The notes under the pieces are model-generated. The model saw nothing but the letters and a program-made list of their open reading frames with translations. It was not told the DNA's origin and did not search any database. Positions 31,713 to 42,363 of a stretch of 64,000 nt of DNA are shown here, piece after piece. The position numbers and the translations under genes are program-made. The DNA comes from Clonostachys chloroleuca (taxonomy: Eukaryota; Ascomycota; Sordariomycetes; Hypocreales; Bionectriaceae), in contig JBANAY010000003.1 of the NCBI GenBank assembly GCA_037952775.1, positions 13,330,001 through 13,394,000 on the forward strand. The letters run 5' to 3'. Position 1 is the first letter of the stretch, and each line of letters begins with the position of its first letter.

Positions 31713-33760
31713 TCAGTCTTGCTGATCAAAAGGAGTGTATCTGTGTATTCTTGCATGTATTATGCTTCATAATTTCATAGCATACTATCGCAAATTGTCA
31801 ATGTCAATCAAGTTATTTGATCAATGTCTCTGCATGCTGCCTACAAGCCACGCTGATGTAGTCAAAAGACAAGCCCACGACTTTTGTCGCTTCATAGCTG
31901 GAGCAATGAAACGAGTCATGAGATTGTACAAATGCATCACGAGTGTTGATGTGTCGGACCTGCACCTACGACGAAGTATTCATAGCGAGCATCTCCGTTA
32001 ACAGCCATGTCACCTGATTAGGTCAATGTGTGGTGATAGATTGAGCGTAGTGACAGGTTTTGCATCGTAAAGACAAACGAGTTTTTGCCCGGTTTGAGAT
32101 CTTGCCAAGGACTATACATCATCCCGTGTAAAATCCTCCTTCTGCCTACAACTTCCCAACGAAACACCTTTCCCCATGTGCAACCGACACCATAGTCAGT
32201 ACATTTTCCCCACCAGACTCCTCGAGACATGATGGAAGCACATTGGTCAAGTTGCCTCTAATCGTGAGCAAAGTCTCAATTTTGTACCCACAACATGATA
32301 CGAGTTGATGCTCATGAGGAAATAATATCGGGACCCGGGAATGCTGATTGTGATACCGGCGGACTAGATTTCTTCCAAATGGAGCGAATCTACCCACATC
32401 CGGGGTGCTGGAGGCAAGCTTGCTCCGATCATGGAGGTTTTGGAAACCTTGCGAATCGAGACTCGTATTTATCCGAAGCAGGACGGTCAACCTAGAGACA
32501 AAACATGTTCCATTGACTCGACTTGGTGTTAGACATTGTCTGATAAACTGGAAAATTGAACGCAGCCGACCAATATACACCAATCCATGATGGCCTTGCC
32601 TAGATAGCAATGCGTCGCGGGAGGGACACGGAGATGGTGGTAGGTCATCAGTTGAGGCCGCTTACCTTATCTTATCATAGTCTACTATTTTTTACCCCAA
32701 ACCTGCTAATCTATTGGGACTCTTGTTGTACCTAGATAGAGGATCGTCAACTTGGTTACCAATGAATCTTGTTTCGTTGCAGGAGGGAGTTTTGCCAGTC
32801 ATTTTGTTCGATTTCCAACGAGAAGGATAAGCTGACAAGGCGTGAGATTGTGGAGCAATTCTCGTGCCATCATCCGCAGATTCATATCGATAGAAAATTC
32901 AACTTGTACCTTGACCCGAGAAGGCATTTCTTGCAATAGGCCAGAGGTTGCTGGACTGTGTGCAGATGACACCTTTCACGTCGTAGAGTGAGTCGGTCAT
33001 GGTCAAGACAAGGACTGACCTAACTGACTGGTCGATTCATTGTTGATGAGATTTTCGGTTGATTGTTGGATTGGTAAGTCTGATTGGTCAGTCATTGTAA
33101 ACTTTTGTCGATATCCTTGGACTTGTTCCTTGGCCATCTCATACCATGCTTTTTTACTCCCCCACAACTGCCTTCTCCAAGCTACCCTTGATGCTAGACA
33201 CAAACCAGGCTATTTCTGGGCAAGACTCTTGTTATGCTAGATGGTCGATTCTTTACAACTACGGCTGGAGTGGCTCATCTGCTCAAAACAACCATAACAA
33301 ACAGGACTCGTGCCAAAAGACGCTACTCAAACTGTAAATACTACCCCACCAAGTCCTTTATCACCCCATTCGATGCGGGGCGAAAATTTGACGACATGTG
33401 TGGACTGCCAAGATAGTGTCCAACCTAACCCCCTCCCTCCTGGTCCAAATTCCTATCACCCTGCCTTCCTAACTCGGTAAGGATTGGATCACCGGTTAGT
33501 ATTTTTAATGCAAAACGCGGTGTAGTGGTGATAGTCTTATCGACTCGGCGGACATGTCCGAGGATTATTCGTCTCCGGGGAACCTGGTATCAAAGAGCGG
33601 GGCGTAATTCAAGGGGTGCGTCCCCAAAGTTCCCAATGGTTGGCAATCCAGGAAAATGTGATTTCAACTCGTCTATAAAAGAGGCTCGTCTCCATCTCTC
33701 AGCTCTGTATCAATTCCTATCTGTCTTCACTTCTCTTTTATTCTTCTTTCAGTTCCTGCC
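31713..33760. other. 2 kb intergenic region
   Basis: No gene is supported. The distal part (33500-33760), with C/T-rich and CTTTTATTC tracts just before ATG 33761, resembles a fungal promoter and belongs to the decayed permease that follows. Confidence 0.5.
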
Positions 33761-35394
33761 ATGGCCAACAACAATATGGAAAAGCCCGAGGACTTCAGGG
33801 CGGTCGAACCGCAGACTCAAGGGGATGCGGCACCCGTGAATGAGTTAAGACGAGATTTCAAGCCCCATCAGGTTTTCATGTTCTCAATTGCATGCGCCAT
33901 TGGAACAGGACTGATAATCGGCACTGGGACTGCTCTCTCACGTGGAGGTTAATGTAAACATTTTAATGGTTACTAGGGTAGCATAGGCTAACTTTACCTA
34001 GGTCCTTCATGTAAATAGTTTTGGTGAGACCGAGTTTTGGCTTGGCTTTGCTAAAATTCTTATCATGACAACACCTATCCTTTTAACCTTTATCGTTGCT
34101 ATGGGGGCCGGACCGAACCATGATCGATCGGGGTTTGGATACTGGAGAGACCCTGGTGCTTTTTCAGAATACCTTCTTGATGGGCTAAAGGGAAGATTCC
34201 TTGGCTTTTGGGCTTACTACTGCCAAGCTTGCTTTAGCTTTACCATAAGTTGCACCCTTTGCTAACTTGAATTATTATATATAGCATCTCTAACTTAAAG
34301 TTCTTAGAGTACGGAAGTCGTAGGCATGACCTTTGGCGAAACTCGTAACCCAAGGAAAAATGTCCCTCGAGCTGTTAAACAGACCTTCTGGCGAATTGCA
34401 TGCTTTTATATCCTTGGTGTTTTAGTACTAGGCATGGCTGTTCCTTATAATAATGAGTAGCTTATCGGAGTAACAAAGCAAGCAACTAGCGGAGGTATAA
34501 GTAAACCTATTGTTAAACATACAGCAATTGCTAATTATTCAAATAGCTGCCTCACCATTTGTTGTTGCGGTTAGCTCGGCTGGAGTTGGAGTCTTTGCCG
34601 ATATTATCAATGGGTGTCTATTAGTGTTTACACTTAGCGCCGCGAGCTCAGGTTAGTGAAAGAGAGAAGAGCAGAAAAGAAACTAATATGCTAACTGAAG
34701 CTTACTATAATCAAGATATCTACTGCGCTTCTCGATCTCTTTACGGACTAGCAAGAGATGGCCAAGCACCGTGAATCTTTGCAAGAGCATGTGAGAATGG
34801 TAATCCTATCTTTGCAGTGGCTTTTACGAGTATATTTATTTCTCTTGGCTATATGAACGCAAGTAAATCCTCATCAACCGTATTCAGCTACCTAGTTAGC
34901 CTAGTTACTATCTTTGCTGTTCTTAACTGGGTGGCTATTCTTACAGCTCATATTCATTTTCGTCAAGCTCTTAAAGCTCAAGGCATCATAACCACTGACC
35001 TCCCCTACGTTGGAGTCCTTCAGCCCTACGGGTCATACTTTCCCCTATTTATCTCGCTCTTAGTGATTATATTTAATAGTAAGAAATCTAGAGCTATATA
35101 TACTGTCTGGTTATTGCTGACTATAGGCTGGGCATTCTAGGCTATGACGCGTTTATTCCCTATTTTAAAATTGATGTGTTTATTCTTAAGTATCTGGGAT
35201 CGCTTATATTTGTGTTCAATGTTACCTTTTGGAAGATATCTAAGCGGACAACTTTTTGGGCTGCAATAGACGTCGACTTGCGCACGGGTAGGCGACAGTT
35301 TGAAGAGAGAGAGAGCGCTGAGGATGCGGGCTGGAATGAGGGGTTCTGGAAGAAGATGTTGAGACACGTCCGGCGCGATGATGAATCAGCATAG
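33761..35394 (+). pseudogene. decayed amino acid permease, paralogue of the 42.4-44.3 kb gene
   Basis: The start (LRRDFKPHQVFMFSIACAIG) matches the intact minus-strand permease at 42364-44306. After LSRGG the copy jumps to the exon-3-equivalent HVNSFGETEFWLG, so the rest of exon 1 and all of exon 2 are deleted. Later blocks follow in order: GPNHDRSGFGYW, VVGMTFGETRNPRKNVPRA, RSLYGLARDGQAP, NASKSSSTVFSYLVSLVTIF, DLPYVGVLQPYGSYF, and a C-terminal ISKRTT...RRQFEE. In-frame stops occur at about 34458 (TAG) and 34772 (TGA for the Arg of QAPR). Intron positions are retained. It is non-functional. Confidence 0.85.
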
Positions 35395-35719
35395 TTGGTA
35401 TCTACAGTGGGTCTGCAACATGAACGACACATTCTTGATTGATGAAAACACCAAGGATCACGAGTATAGATTTACACTATAATTAACAGCGCAATTAACC
35501 ATGAAATTAATTAAAAGCTATATCATTCTAAAGTTTAAAGAGAGGCCATTTTAATGATATACATCAATAGCGTATATACCAGCCTTTTGCCTCTCTCAAG
35601 TCCTGAATTTCGCTTTAGCATCGAATTCAAGAGGTTTTTAAAGACTTCATCTTTTAAGGTCATTCTAAACCTCCTTTGCAGCTTTAATAAGCCGGTTTTT
35701 TATAGCTTCTGACTTCTTA
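35395..35719. other. short intergenic between convergent pseudogenes
   Basis: About 320 AT-rich bases between the tails of the decayed permease and the decayed dehydrogenase; nothing else is seen. Confidence 0.5.
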
Positions 35720-36700
35720 AGATATGTTAGTTTTGGATAATAATTCGTCGACGCACTACGGGTTCTAGCACGCTTTTGGCGCCCAGCTGCCGAGCAAGCT
35801 CCATCGACATCTCGAGCACACCATTGCAGAGCTCGGTAGAGAAGCCTCCCTTGAAGTCTGTGGCTGACGAGGCCGTGGGCGACACGCCCTTGACAGGGTT
35901 CTGCTCCCGGCTGTTGCGTGACATGCCGGTAGAGCTGTTGATGACGCCAGCGAGCTTGACTGGGTCTGACCCATACAGTCGGCCCATGTTCATTTCTTGG
36001 CAGACCCCAATCATGTTGACGGCCGAGAGGTAGTTGTTGATGAGCTTAGTTTCCAGGCCTGCCCCTGCCTTACCACAATGGAAGATATTGTCAGGCTTTC
36101 CCATCAAGGCCAGTATGGGCTTAATTGTCTCAAATGAAGGTTAAGGTTCCTGCGTTAGCACCGCCTTGGCCGCCCGACACGGGAGCATCAGCAAAAACAC
36201 CAAGGCCGCTCTGCTAAACAGCCTTGCCAATCTCCTGCGATGTCTTGACATCGATAGTAGAGCAGTCAATAAAAACCTTGCCCTCGCCATCCTCAGGGGA
36301 CAGGGAGAGAAGGCCAGTTTGGGAATCTGTGAAGACCTGGCGCACATGCTCTCCACGTGGCAGCATGGTGATGATGACGTCCTAATTCAGTAAGCATTGA
36401 GTACAAAGTTCGGCTATCACGGATTATCCACCCTGGTGTCAGGCGTCTGCACGTACACTCTTTTGGACTACCTCAAGCGGGTTTCTTGCCACCTCAACCT
36501 TGCCCGGCATTGTTTGAACGAACTCATCACGTCGACTCCGGTTTAGTTCGCAGACAGTCAGAACCGACTGCTCTGGCAGCTTAATCCTCAAGTTCTTTGC
36601 CATGCCATATCCCATTCTACCAAGGCCGATGAAGCCGTAGGACTTGGCCGGAACATCATTTATTTTGGAAGTAATGATCAAATGTCGAAGAATTACTCGC
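35720..36700 (-). pseudogene. decayed 3-hydroxyisobutyrate-dehydrogenase-like gene, paralogue of 46.3-47.3 kb
   Basis: The minus strand encodes AKSYGFIGLGRMGYGMAKNL (NAD-binding start), an intron at the same place as in the intact copy, ITMLPRGEHVRQVF, FIDCSTIDVKTSQEIGKA, DAPVSGGQGGANAGTL and GKPDNIFHCGKAGAGLETKL. The C-terminal half of the protein follows. In-frame stops sit around 36217 (TAG within KAV-QSG) and in the segment near 36110-36140, where the frame shifts and a few dozen codons are lost. The 3' end diverges after ARQLGAKSVLEPVV. The copy keeps the catalytic-lysine block but cannot make full-length protein. Confidence 0.85.
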
Positions 36701-37974
36701 GGTAGTTGGGCTGTGCAGACAAGCAATGTCTTTTGGTTGTGAAGGCCTGCTTCTATTCGTCTTGCTCTGATGTTGATAATTATTTAAGCTCGGGCCAGTC
36801 CCAGTGACGCATTGAAATCCCAAGCCGATTGTTTCTCGTCTGTTGGAGAAGATAATCGTGGGGTAAATATCTTGTATCCACGCTTACAGCTTCCGACCCG
36901 GAACCAGCCTTGAACATCTATACTCATATGGCAGCTTTGACAGGTGATGTTGGGCAGTTTTCCCAAGCTGGTTTGCAAGGAGAAAAAGATGGATCGTGTG
37001 TCAGGACAAAGGAACCCCAGAAAAGCGTCCACGGCTTGATTTTCGTATATGACTTTAGGTCGACAGAGGGGGCTGTAAGGAAAGCTAAGATAAAGTATGT
37101 GCTATAGTTACATTGTCCACTGGTTGTTTGCTTGATCCCGTTCCGGCGGCCTACTCCCTTTGACTGAGGCCATGATCCTGACGGATAACATCTACCTGCG
37201 CAGCAGCAATGACGGAAGTCTATTGGAGGCATCTGATGGGGATTGCAAGACACTCGACGCTAAGGTCCCATGTTTTCCAGTACCTTGCATGCTGTCTCGT
37301 GGCCGCTGACTCAAAGGCCTCTTTTAACTGACCCCATAAATCCTAGTAGAATCCACTAGATGGCAGTGTGGAGGATTTGAGAATCCATCCATCTTCATAC
37401 ATGGGCGCATACACATCCGTGTTGGAGTCAAGAAATAACACTGAATCGTCTGAAGAACAGTGCGACATTCAACGTAACCCATTCCCACTCATTAGTATAG
37501 TTGCATGGGCATGTCGACACTAATTCAAAGACGTAACGAGCTGGTTATAACGGGACTGGTAGTGATGGCGGCATGTTCAGGTTTGTAGTGCAAAGATGAG
37601 GCCATCTAGTCGACAGTCTATTTGGTTATATATAGCCTTAACCTACCTTTGTCCCCATGGGAGATCGAGATCCCTCCGGCTCAACACCGCGCCTGTCTCC
37701 TCATAATCATTAAAATCCCCCACAAACTGGGGTTTAGGGCGCTGAGATCATGAACAAGGGCCAGGTTTCGAGTTTGTCAAGACTTGGCGATCGACATACC
37801 CCCTCCTTATGTCGAATGTGTCAGGGCTGCACACAACCGCTCATTTCCTTTTCGTACCAGGAACACAGGCATTTCAATTTCAAGAGGGCGCTCGTCAATT
37901 TGATAAACTTTTTCTTCTTCTTATTTTCTTTCATCCACTATGCACTATCGACTAATGTTCCCTCGTCCATCAAT
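36701..37974. other. 1.3 kb intergenic region
   Basis: Short overlapping frames only; no recognised protein. The part nearest 36730 is upstream of the decayed dehydrogenase. Confidence 0.45.
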
Positions 37975-38367
37975 CTAATCATACTTGTGGAAGACCTTGG
38001 CAATGACCTGCCATTTACCCTCAATCTTGATAAGAGTTAGGAAGTCTGTGTAATCGGCGCCAGAGGCGTCGCCCTCCATATCGATGCGGACGACAGCGGT
38101 TGTCTGAGTGAGGGCGAGGACGTCGTTGCGGGTCTTGATGTTGGGAGCGCTGCCCTCCTTCTTGATGAAGGTCCAGAGGTTGCCGATAGGACCAGCGAGC
38201 ATGTCAGGCTTAGGAGGGCTGATGAAGCCGTACATGATGGCGTCCTTGTGGAAGGCCTCGGCGGCTACGTCCGAGCTGCCAACACGGAGACCCTCGACGT
38301 ACTTGTTGGCCGCGGCGATGACGCCATCGTAGTCGGCGGTGGGGACGGTCTTGATGTTATTGGCCAT
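37975..38367 (-). CDS. NTF2-like (lumazine-binding-type) small protein
   Basis: This is an intact single-exon gene of 130 residues from ATG 38367. It has the cone-shaped alpha+beta pattern of SnoaL/lumazine-binding-2 NTF2-like proteins: an N-terminal helix (YDGVIAAANKYVEGLRVG), then AFHKDAIMYGF, and C-terminal strands with AVVRIDMEGDASGADYTDFLTLIKIEGKWQVIAKVFHKYD. There is no signal peptide. Such folds bind small hydrophobic ligands or act as isomerases/cyclases; no substrate can be assigned. It is the only intact gene in the 33.7-42 kb graveyard, which suggests selection or recent arrival. Confidence 0.8.
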   Translation of the reverse strand: MANNIKTVPTADYDGVIAAANKYVEGLRVGSSDVAAEAFHKDAIMYGFISPPKPDMLAGPIGNLWTFIKKEGSAPNIKTRNDVLALTQTTAVVRIDMEGDASGADYTDFLTLIKIEGKWQVIAKVFHKYD

Positions 38368-38935
38368 CGTCTATTATGAGCGCACGAGATCAGAGGCTTG
38401 TTGCTATAGCTTGGTCGAAGCTCGGCTTTTGTCAAAGACTTACAGCGAAAAGAGAAGTTGTATTGAAATGATATGGCTGAAATGATGATTAAGGATAATG
38501 ATGAATTGAAATGTTCAAAGGTTGTGAAAAACGATCCTTGGCGTATTGATATACTTGCCGACTTATCGATAAAAATCCTCCTTGATCCCCTTTGTCTGAC
38601 AAATCAATTATACCCCTCCTCGGGCAATAGCCAATCCCAAAGGTTAGTGAGGAGTAGAAAAGACTTGTCTAATAAGTCATCTCTATTATTGATGGCGGTT
38701 GAGACTAAGGTAACCAAGTGGCTTGGAATAATTACTCCAGAACAGTGGGGCCTACGAGCCGATTTACTTTATAGCCCCAATCGAGAGAACATAATGTCCT
38801 AATTTACATGAACTAACTTATATAAATGGAAAACCAGCATTATGACCAACCTTCACTTTAAAAAGCACGCTTACGATTCAATCTACGGACACTGCGGGGC
38901 AACTTATCCAATCTCGACTTAATGCAGTTCTATCA
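38368..38935. other. intergenic, no gene supported
   Basis: Contains the promoter of the NTF2-like gene (to about 38470). Further sequence leads into the MFS tail, with no recognisable coding remnant. Confidence 0.45.
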
Positions 38936-39247
38936 TTGCCGATGGCAAACGTTTCTAGCCCTAATAAGCTCATTGTTACGGTCAGCATCTTCAACTCACA
39001 CTGCTATGCCATGATAATTAGCCCTCAGGTTTTCCTTACAAAGGAGAGCCCGAACAATTCAACCGGATATCGATACCTCATGACGTTTGAGGGTTCCGCC
39101 ATCTTCCTCTTAGGCATCAACGCCGTCAGTTACATGATTGAGAACAAGCGCCGGAACAAGAGATGGGGAACGAATATTAAACGAACGGTTGCTGAAATGG
39201 GTGAGGATAAGATGGACTACGAGAAGAGAGGATTTAGATATATCTAA
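38936..39247 (+). pseudogene. C-terminal fragment of an MFS (allantoate/Dal5-like) permease
   Basis: About 100 residues match the last membrane helices and tail of the anion:cation symporter group: a helix ending in IISPQVFLTKESPNNSTGY, a final helix FEGSAIFLLGINAVSYMIEN, then KRRNKRWG and EMGEDKMDYEKRGFRYI with a stop. The other ten or so helices are absent upstream. It is therefore a 5'-truncated relic. Confidence 0.6.
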
Positions 39248-39678
39248 TGGTCAATATTGAAGCTAGGCTTTAATATTACAAAGAAGCTAGTCTTACATCT
39301 ATCAATACTCTTGCGTAATACTGTAAAGCTGTATCTTCTACTCGAATGTGTTCTCTTAAACTCCCTCGTCCACGGTTCGCCTACAGCATCGCTTTGTAGG
39401 ATTTCACCAAATACAGGAGTTCAGAAGAATTAGTATATTGGGAGAACGTACACTCAGGAAGCGGTAAGTGGCTACATCTTCTAAAAGCTCACAGACCCAG
39501 GGATTGTGCTTGAGCATTCGCTGTTTCACGTTGAGCCTGAACAATTTGGTTGGAATATGGCCTCTAAGCACACAAGTCCATTAGTTGGTTACCCACGTGG
39601 GTCAAAGCCTGAGTCCAGAATTCCAGTCACAGAATGATGGCACTGTTATTTTATATAACTAATCTAATAGCCAATCCA

Positions 39679-40433
39679 TCACTCCTTCAACGCCAAGTTA
39701 GCAGCCGTGGCAAACTGTTGACCATAGTAGAAGCGGTCGGGAAAATGAATCGCATAGCTGGACTGCATCACAATTGTCGTATTTATATCGGGAAATATAT
39801 ATATGGCCTGATTATATATTTCCGGCGCAGCAAAGCCGCCATTGTCAACGAGCTGGTATTTCTTACCACTATGAGGCATCATCCACTATTCAGCCTGATA
39901 TCCCGAAGGCGGCACTATATCAATGTCGCCTAGGGCATAAAATCTAGTGCTAGTTCTACCGGCGGAAATGTTATTAAATTATCTGATTCATATACTTGGT
40001 CTGCCTCTGCTATCACAAAGTCTAGAATAAATAGGCCGAAATAGGCTATATCTTATAAAGTTTGGGCTAGGCTACCGTGGCTATTAACTTAACGAGCTAT
40101 AGTTATTCGCATATAGCTATTATACTTCATAATAGCAGGTTCCTAGATATATTTTATACCCCAATATTCGAGAGGCTCTCTAATAGTCTAGGTAAAGGAT
40201 AGTGAGAGCATATAATAGTTTGGGTTATAATTATTAAATACCTCATCAGGTTCAGCCGCCTTCTTAAAGATCTTAAACCAGTTAAGGACAGCCTCCGGTT
40301 CAGTGCGCGTATATATATTATTAAATAAGTCTGGGTTGTAAGTTGAGTTTTGTTTAGTGACTCCTGAAGTTATATCTGCAAGGTTCTGAAGCGGAACCAA
40401 TCCGTAACGAAGATCAGTTACAGCACCCTTCAA
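39679..40433 (-). pseudogene. 5'-truncated, decayed paralogue of the secreted beta-lactamase-like gene
   Basis: The minus strand encodes NLADITSGVTKQNSTYNPDL, AVLNWFKIFKKAAEPDEVF, NNYNPNYYMLSLSF and, after stop-rich sequence, GKKYQLVDNGGFAAPEIYNQ and PDRFYYGQQFATAANLAL. All are collinear with residues about 182-415 of the intact gene at 27598-28857. The N-terminal half with the SxxK nucleophile is missing. Stops and frameshifts fill the middle (about 39900-40180), where C-to-T-type changes have made the DNA very AT-rich. Confidence 0.8.
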
Positions 40434-40501
40434 TTACAGCACCCTCACAAACCAAGTCAAGCGCTTCCTCAGCCATATATAAGAGTAATTATAATCTCGG
40501 T

Positions 40502-41037
40502 ATGATAACAAAAAATGTTTATCATCGGTTTGTTCTCAATCCGGAGCGCCCGCAGCTTCCCAAGAATCTACGTGATCAGGGTCGTGTAGAAGCTTTGATG
40601 AAAAAGTACTTCTCTTCACGCAACCCAAAGTTTCGGAGTATCCTCCATGGCGATGGCCATATCAATAACACTACCATTTCGCCAAAAAATGAGGTTGCGT
40701 TATCGACTGGCAGCTGCTTAGTAGTGGTTCTTGCTTCCACGATGTTACATATTTTATTAATGGGGCTATGACGATTGGGGATCGTCGTGAGCATGAGATA
40801 CCACTACTGGACCATTACCTTGAGCAGTTGCATAAGCATGGCGGACCAAATTTCTCTAGCAAGGAGGATGATGTTCTGTTTGAGTTTAAGAAGTCGCAAT
40901 TGGCTGGCTTTGGGATGGTTCTCGCGACTACTGAAATGCAGCCGATTGAGGAACTTCAGATGTTGATCACGCGGTTTGTTGCTGGCATAGAAGACCATGA
41001 GGCGATTGATCTTGTTGAGAGTCTTGAGACGGGATAG
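40502..41037 (+). pseudogene. C-terminal half of a CHK/ecdysteroid-kinase-like phosphotransferase, frameshifted
   Basis: The catalytic loop is present (RSILHGDGHINNT, the HGD...N motif), followed after a one-base frameshift near 40695 by the metal-binding DWQLL block. Next come HDVTYFINGAMT, REHEIPLLDHYLEQLHKHGG and a C-terminal FEFKKSQLAGFGMV segment ending at TAG 41035-41037. The N-lobe is absent; a matching N-lobe fragment lies at 5879-6149. The frameshift and truncation make this non-functional. Confidence 0.7.
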
Positions 41038-41519
41038 ATATATATATTGCTTGTTATAAGCCTCTATTATTATTTTATTTATTTATTTTGGGTAATTTCT
41101 TCTTGACTGAAATCTTTGTGATTTACTTAATCGAGAAACGCCATTTTTTTAATTCAGAAACTACCAGCGGTACGAGCAGCTGCAACTAGACAACCAATAT
41201 CCGGCTCTTTGAGATTACCAAAAGCAATTACTTCAACCACTTTAACTACGATTATGAGCCAGGGATGCTTGAGTCTTGAAAAGTAGATACTTACGTCTCT
41301 GCCACTTGCAGCGTGCTCCAGGGTAGAGAACCGCAAGACTGAGCTAAGAATAGTGTAATTTCATTCAGTCGTTCCAGTCCCCGAAAATTTCCGAACCACC
41401 TGCCTTAGCGCATCAGCGACAAGTTGACTGGAAATATAACCCTGCTCTTCTTTCCTCTTCGCGAAAAATTCTAGTTTCTACCTATCTTGCAGGCAGCGGG
41501 GACAAGCTTGAGTGGCTCA
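41038..41519. other. intergenic, no gene supported
   Basis: A T-rich tract (41060-41100) lies after the kinase relic. No coding sequence is recognised. Confidence 0.45.
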
Positions 41520-42085
41520 ACTTGACATTAAGGAGCCTTGTAGAACCCCCCCGGCTAATGTTGACACTAGCTTCGCCTCAATCATTCGTTGTTTTCTTTG
41601 GTTAGCCAATGTTATCGCAATGTATACGCGCTTGGCTTACAAGCACCGAGGTTGGCGCTTCCGTCGGGCTCCTCATCGCTGTAGGTGTAAGTGTTGGAAG
41701 AGCCCGTGGTAGTGACGAGATCATAGATGCTGAGAGACCGCTTGGTCTTGTCTCCGAAAGAGTTGCCCTCAACGAGGACCTGATTGTGCTACTTTTCAAG
41801 AAGTGATAAGCATAGGCAACTCTTCTTACTTGGTTGTCGAAGTGGCTATGGGTGGCCTGGCAGAGGAAGTCCTGATAGAGATTGTTGCGGATGTGCTGGT
41901 TGCCGAAACGACCCGCAGGTCCTCGAGTGTGATCATTCTACCAGTTTTTATGGTGGTAGGCGATGTGAAAATGGCCGAAGTCGAGGTCGTAAAAGGCCTT
42001 ATTGTTACCTGCCAGGGAGAACTTCCAGTAGTCGTGGAAGTAGTTCCAGGGGACGGGGATCCAGTCGGAGGCGCGGATTGACGTC
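41520..42085 (-). pseudogene. pectate lyase (polysaccharide lyase family 1-like) with two nonsense codons
   Basis: The minus strand shows the right-handed beta-helix core of a fungal pectate lyase: VPWNYFHDYWKFSLAGNN, AFYDLDFGHFHIAYHHKNW, then TRGPAGRFGNQHIRNNLYQD and, after a retained intron (about 41760-41813), VLVEGNSFGDKTKRSLSIYD and DEEPDGSANLGA. A further exon-like block reads ND-GEASVNISR. A TAG interrupts HHKNW-NDH near 41940, and a TGA replaces the Trp of NDWGEA near 41585. The N-terminal part upstream of 42085 is not recognisable. The enzyme would have cleaved plant polygalacturonate, pointing to a plant-associated ancestor. Confidence 0.75.
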
Positions 42086-42363
42086 GACTTCTCCGTCCTG
42101 ATTGGCAAATACTAGCAATTAGTATGCCGCAAGGACTGGATTATGGCGCTTAAGTAGTGGTCATGGCCTGGTTGATACCAGAGGCATGCTCATTGTGGTC
42201 CTAGATCATCCTTCACGATGTCAGCCCGGCTGGCTTTTCGACTTCAAGGACTTGAAACATTGAGTCACTTGGGGTTTGCCTTTCCCGCGCAGGTTTTCTC
42301 ACTTGTTGTATAGATTACACTACATAATAGTTATGATAACGGTTTGTTTGGGATACACCCTGC

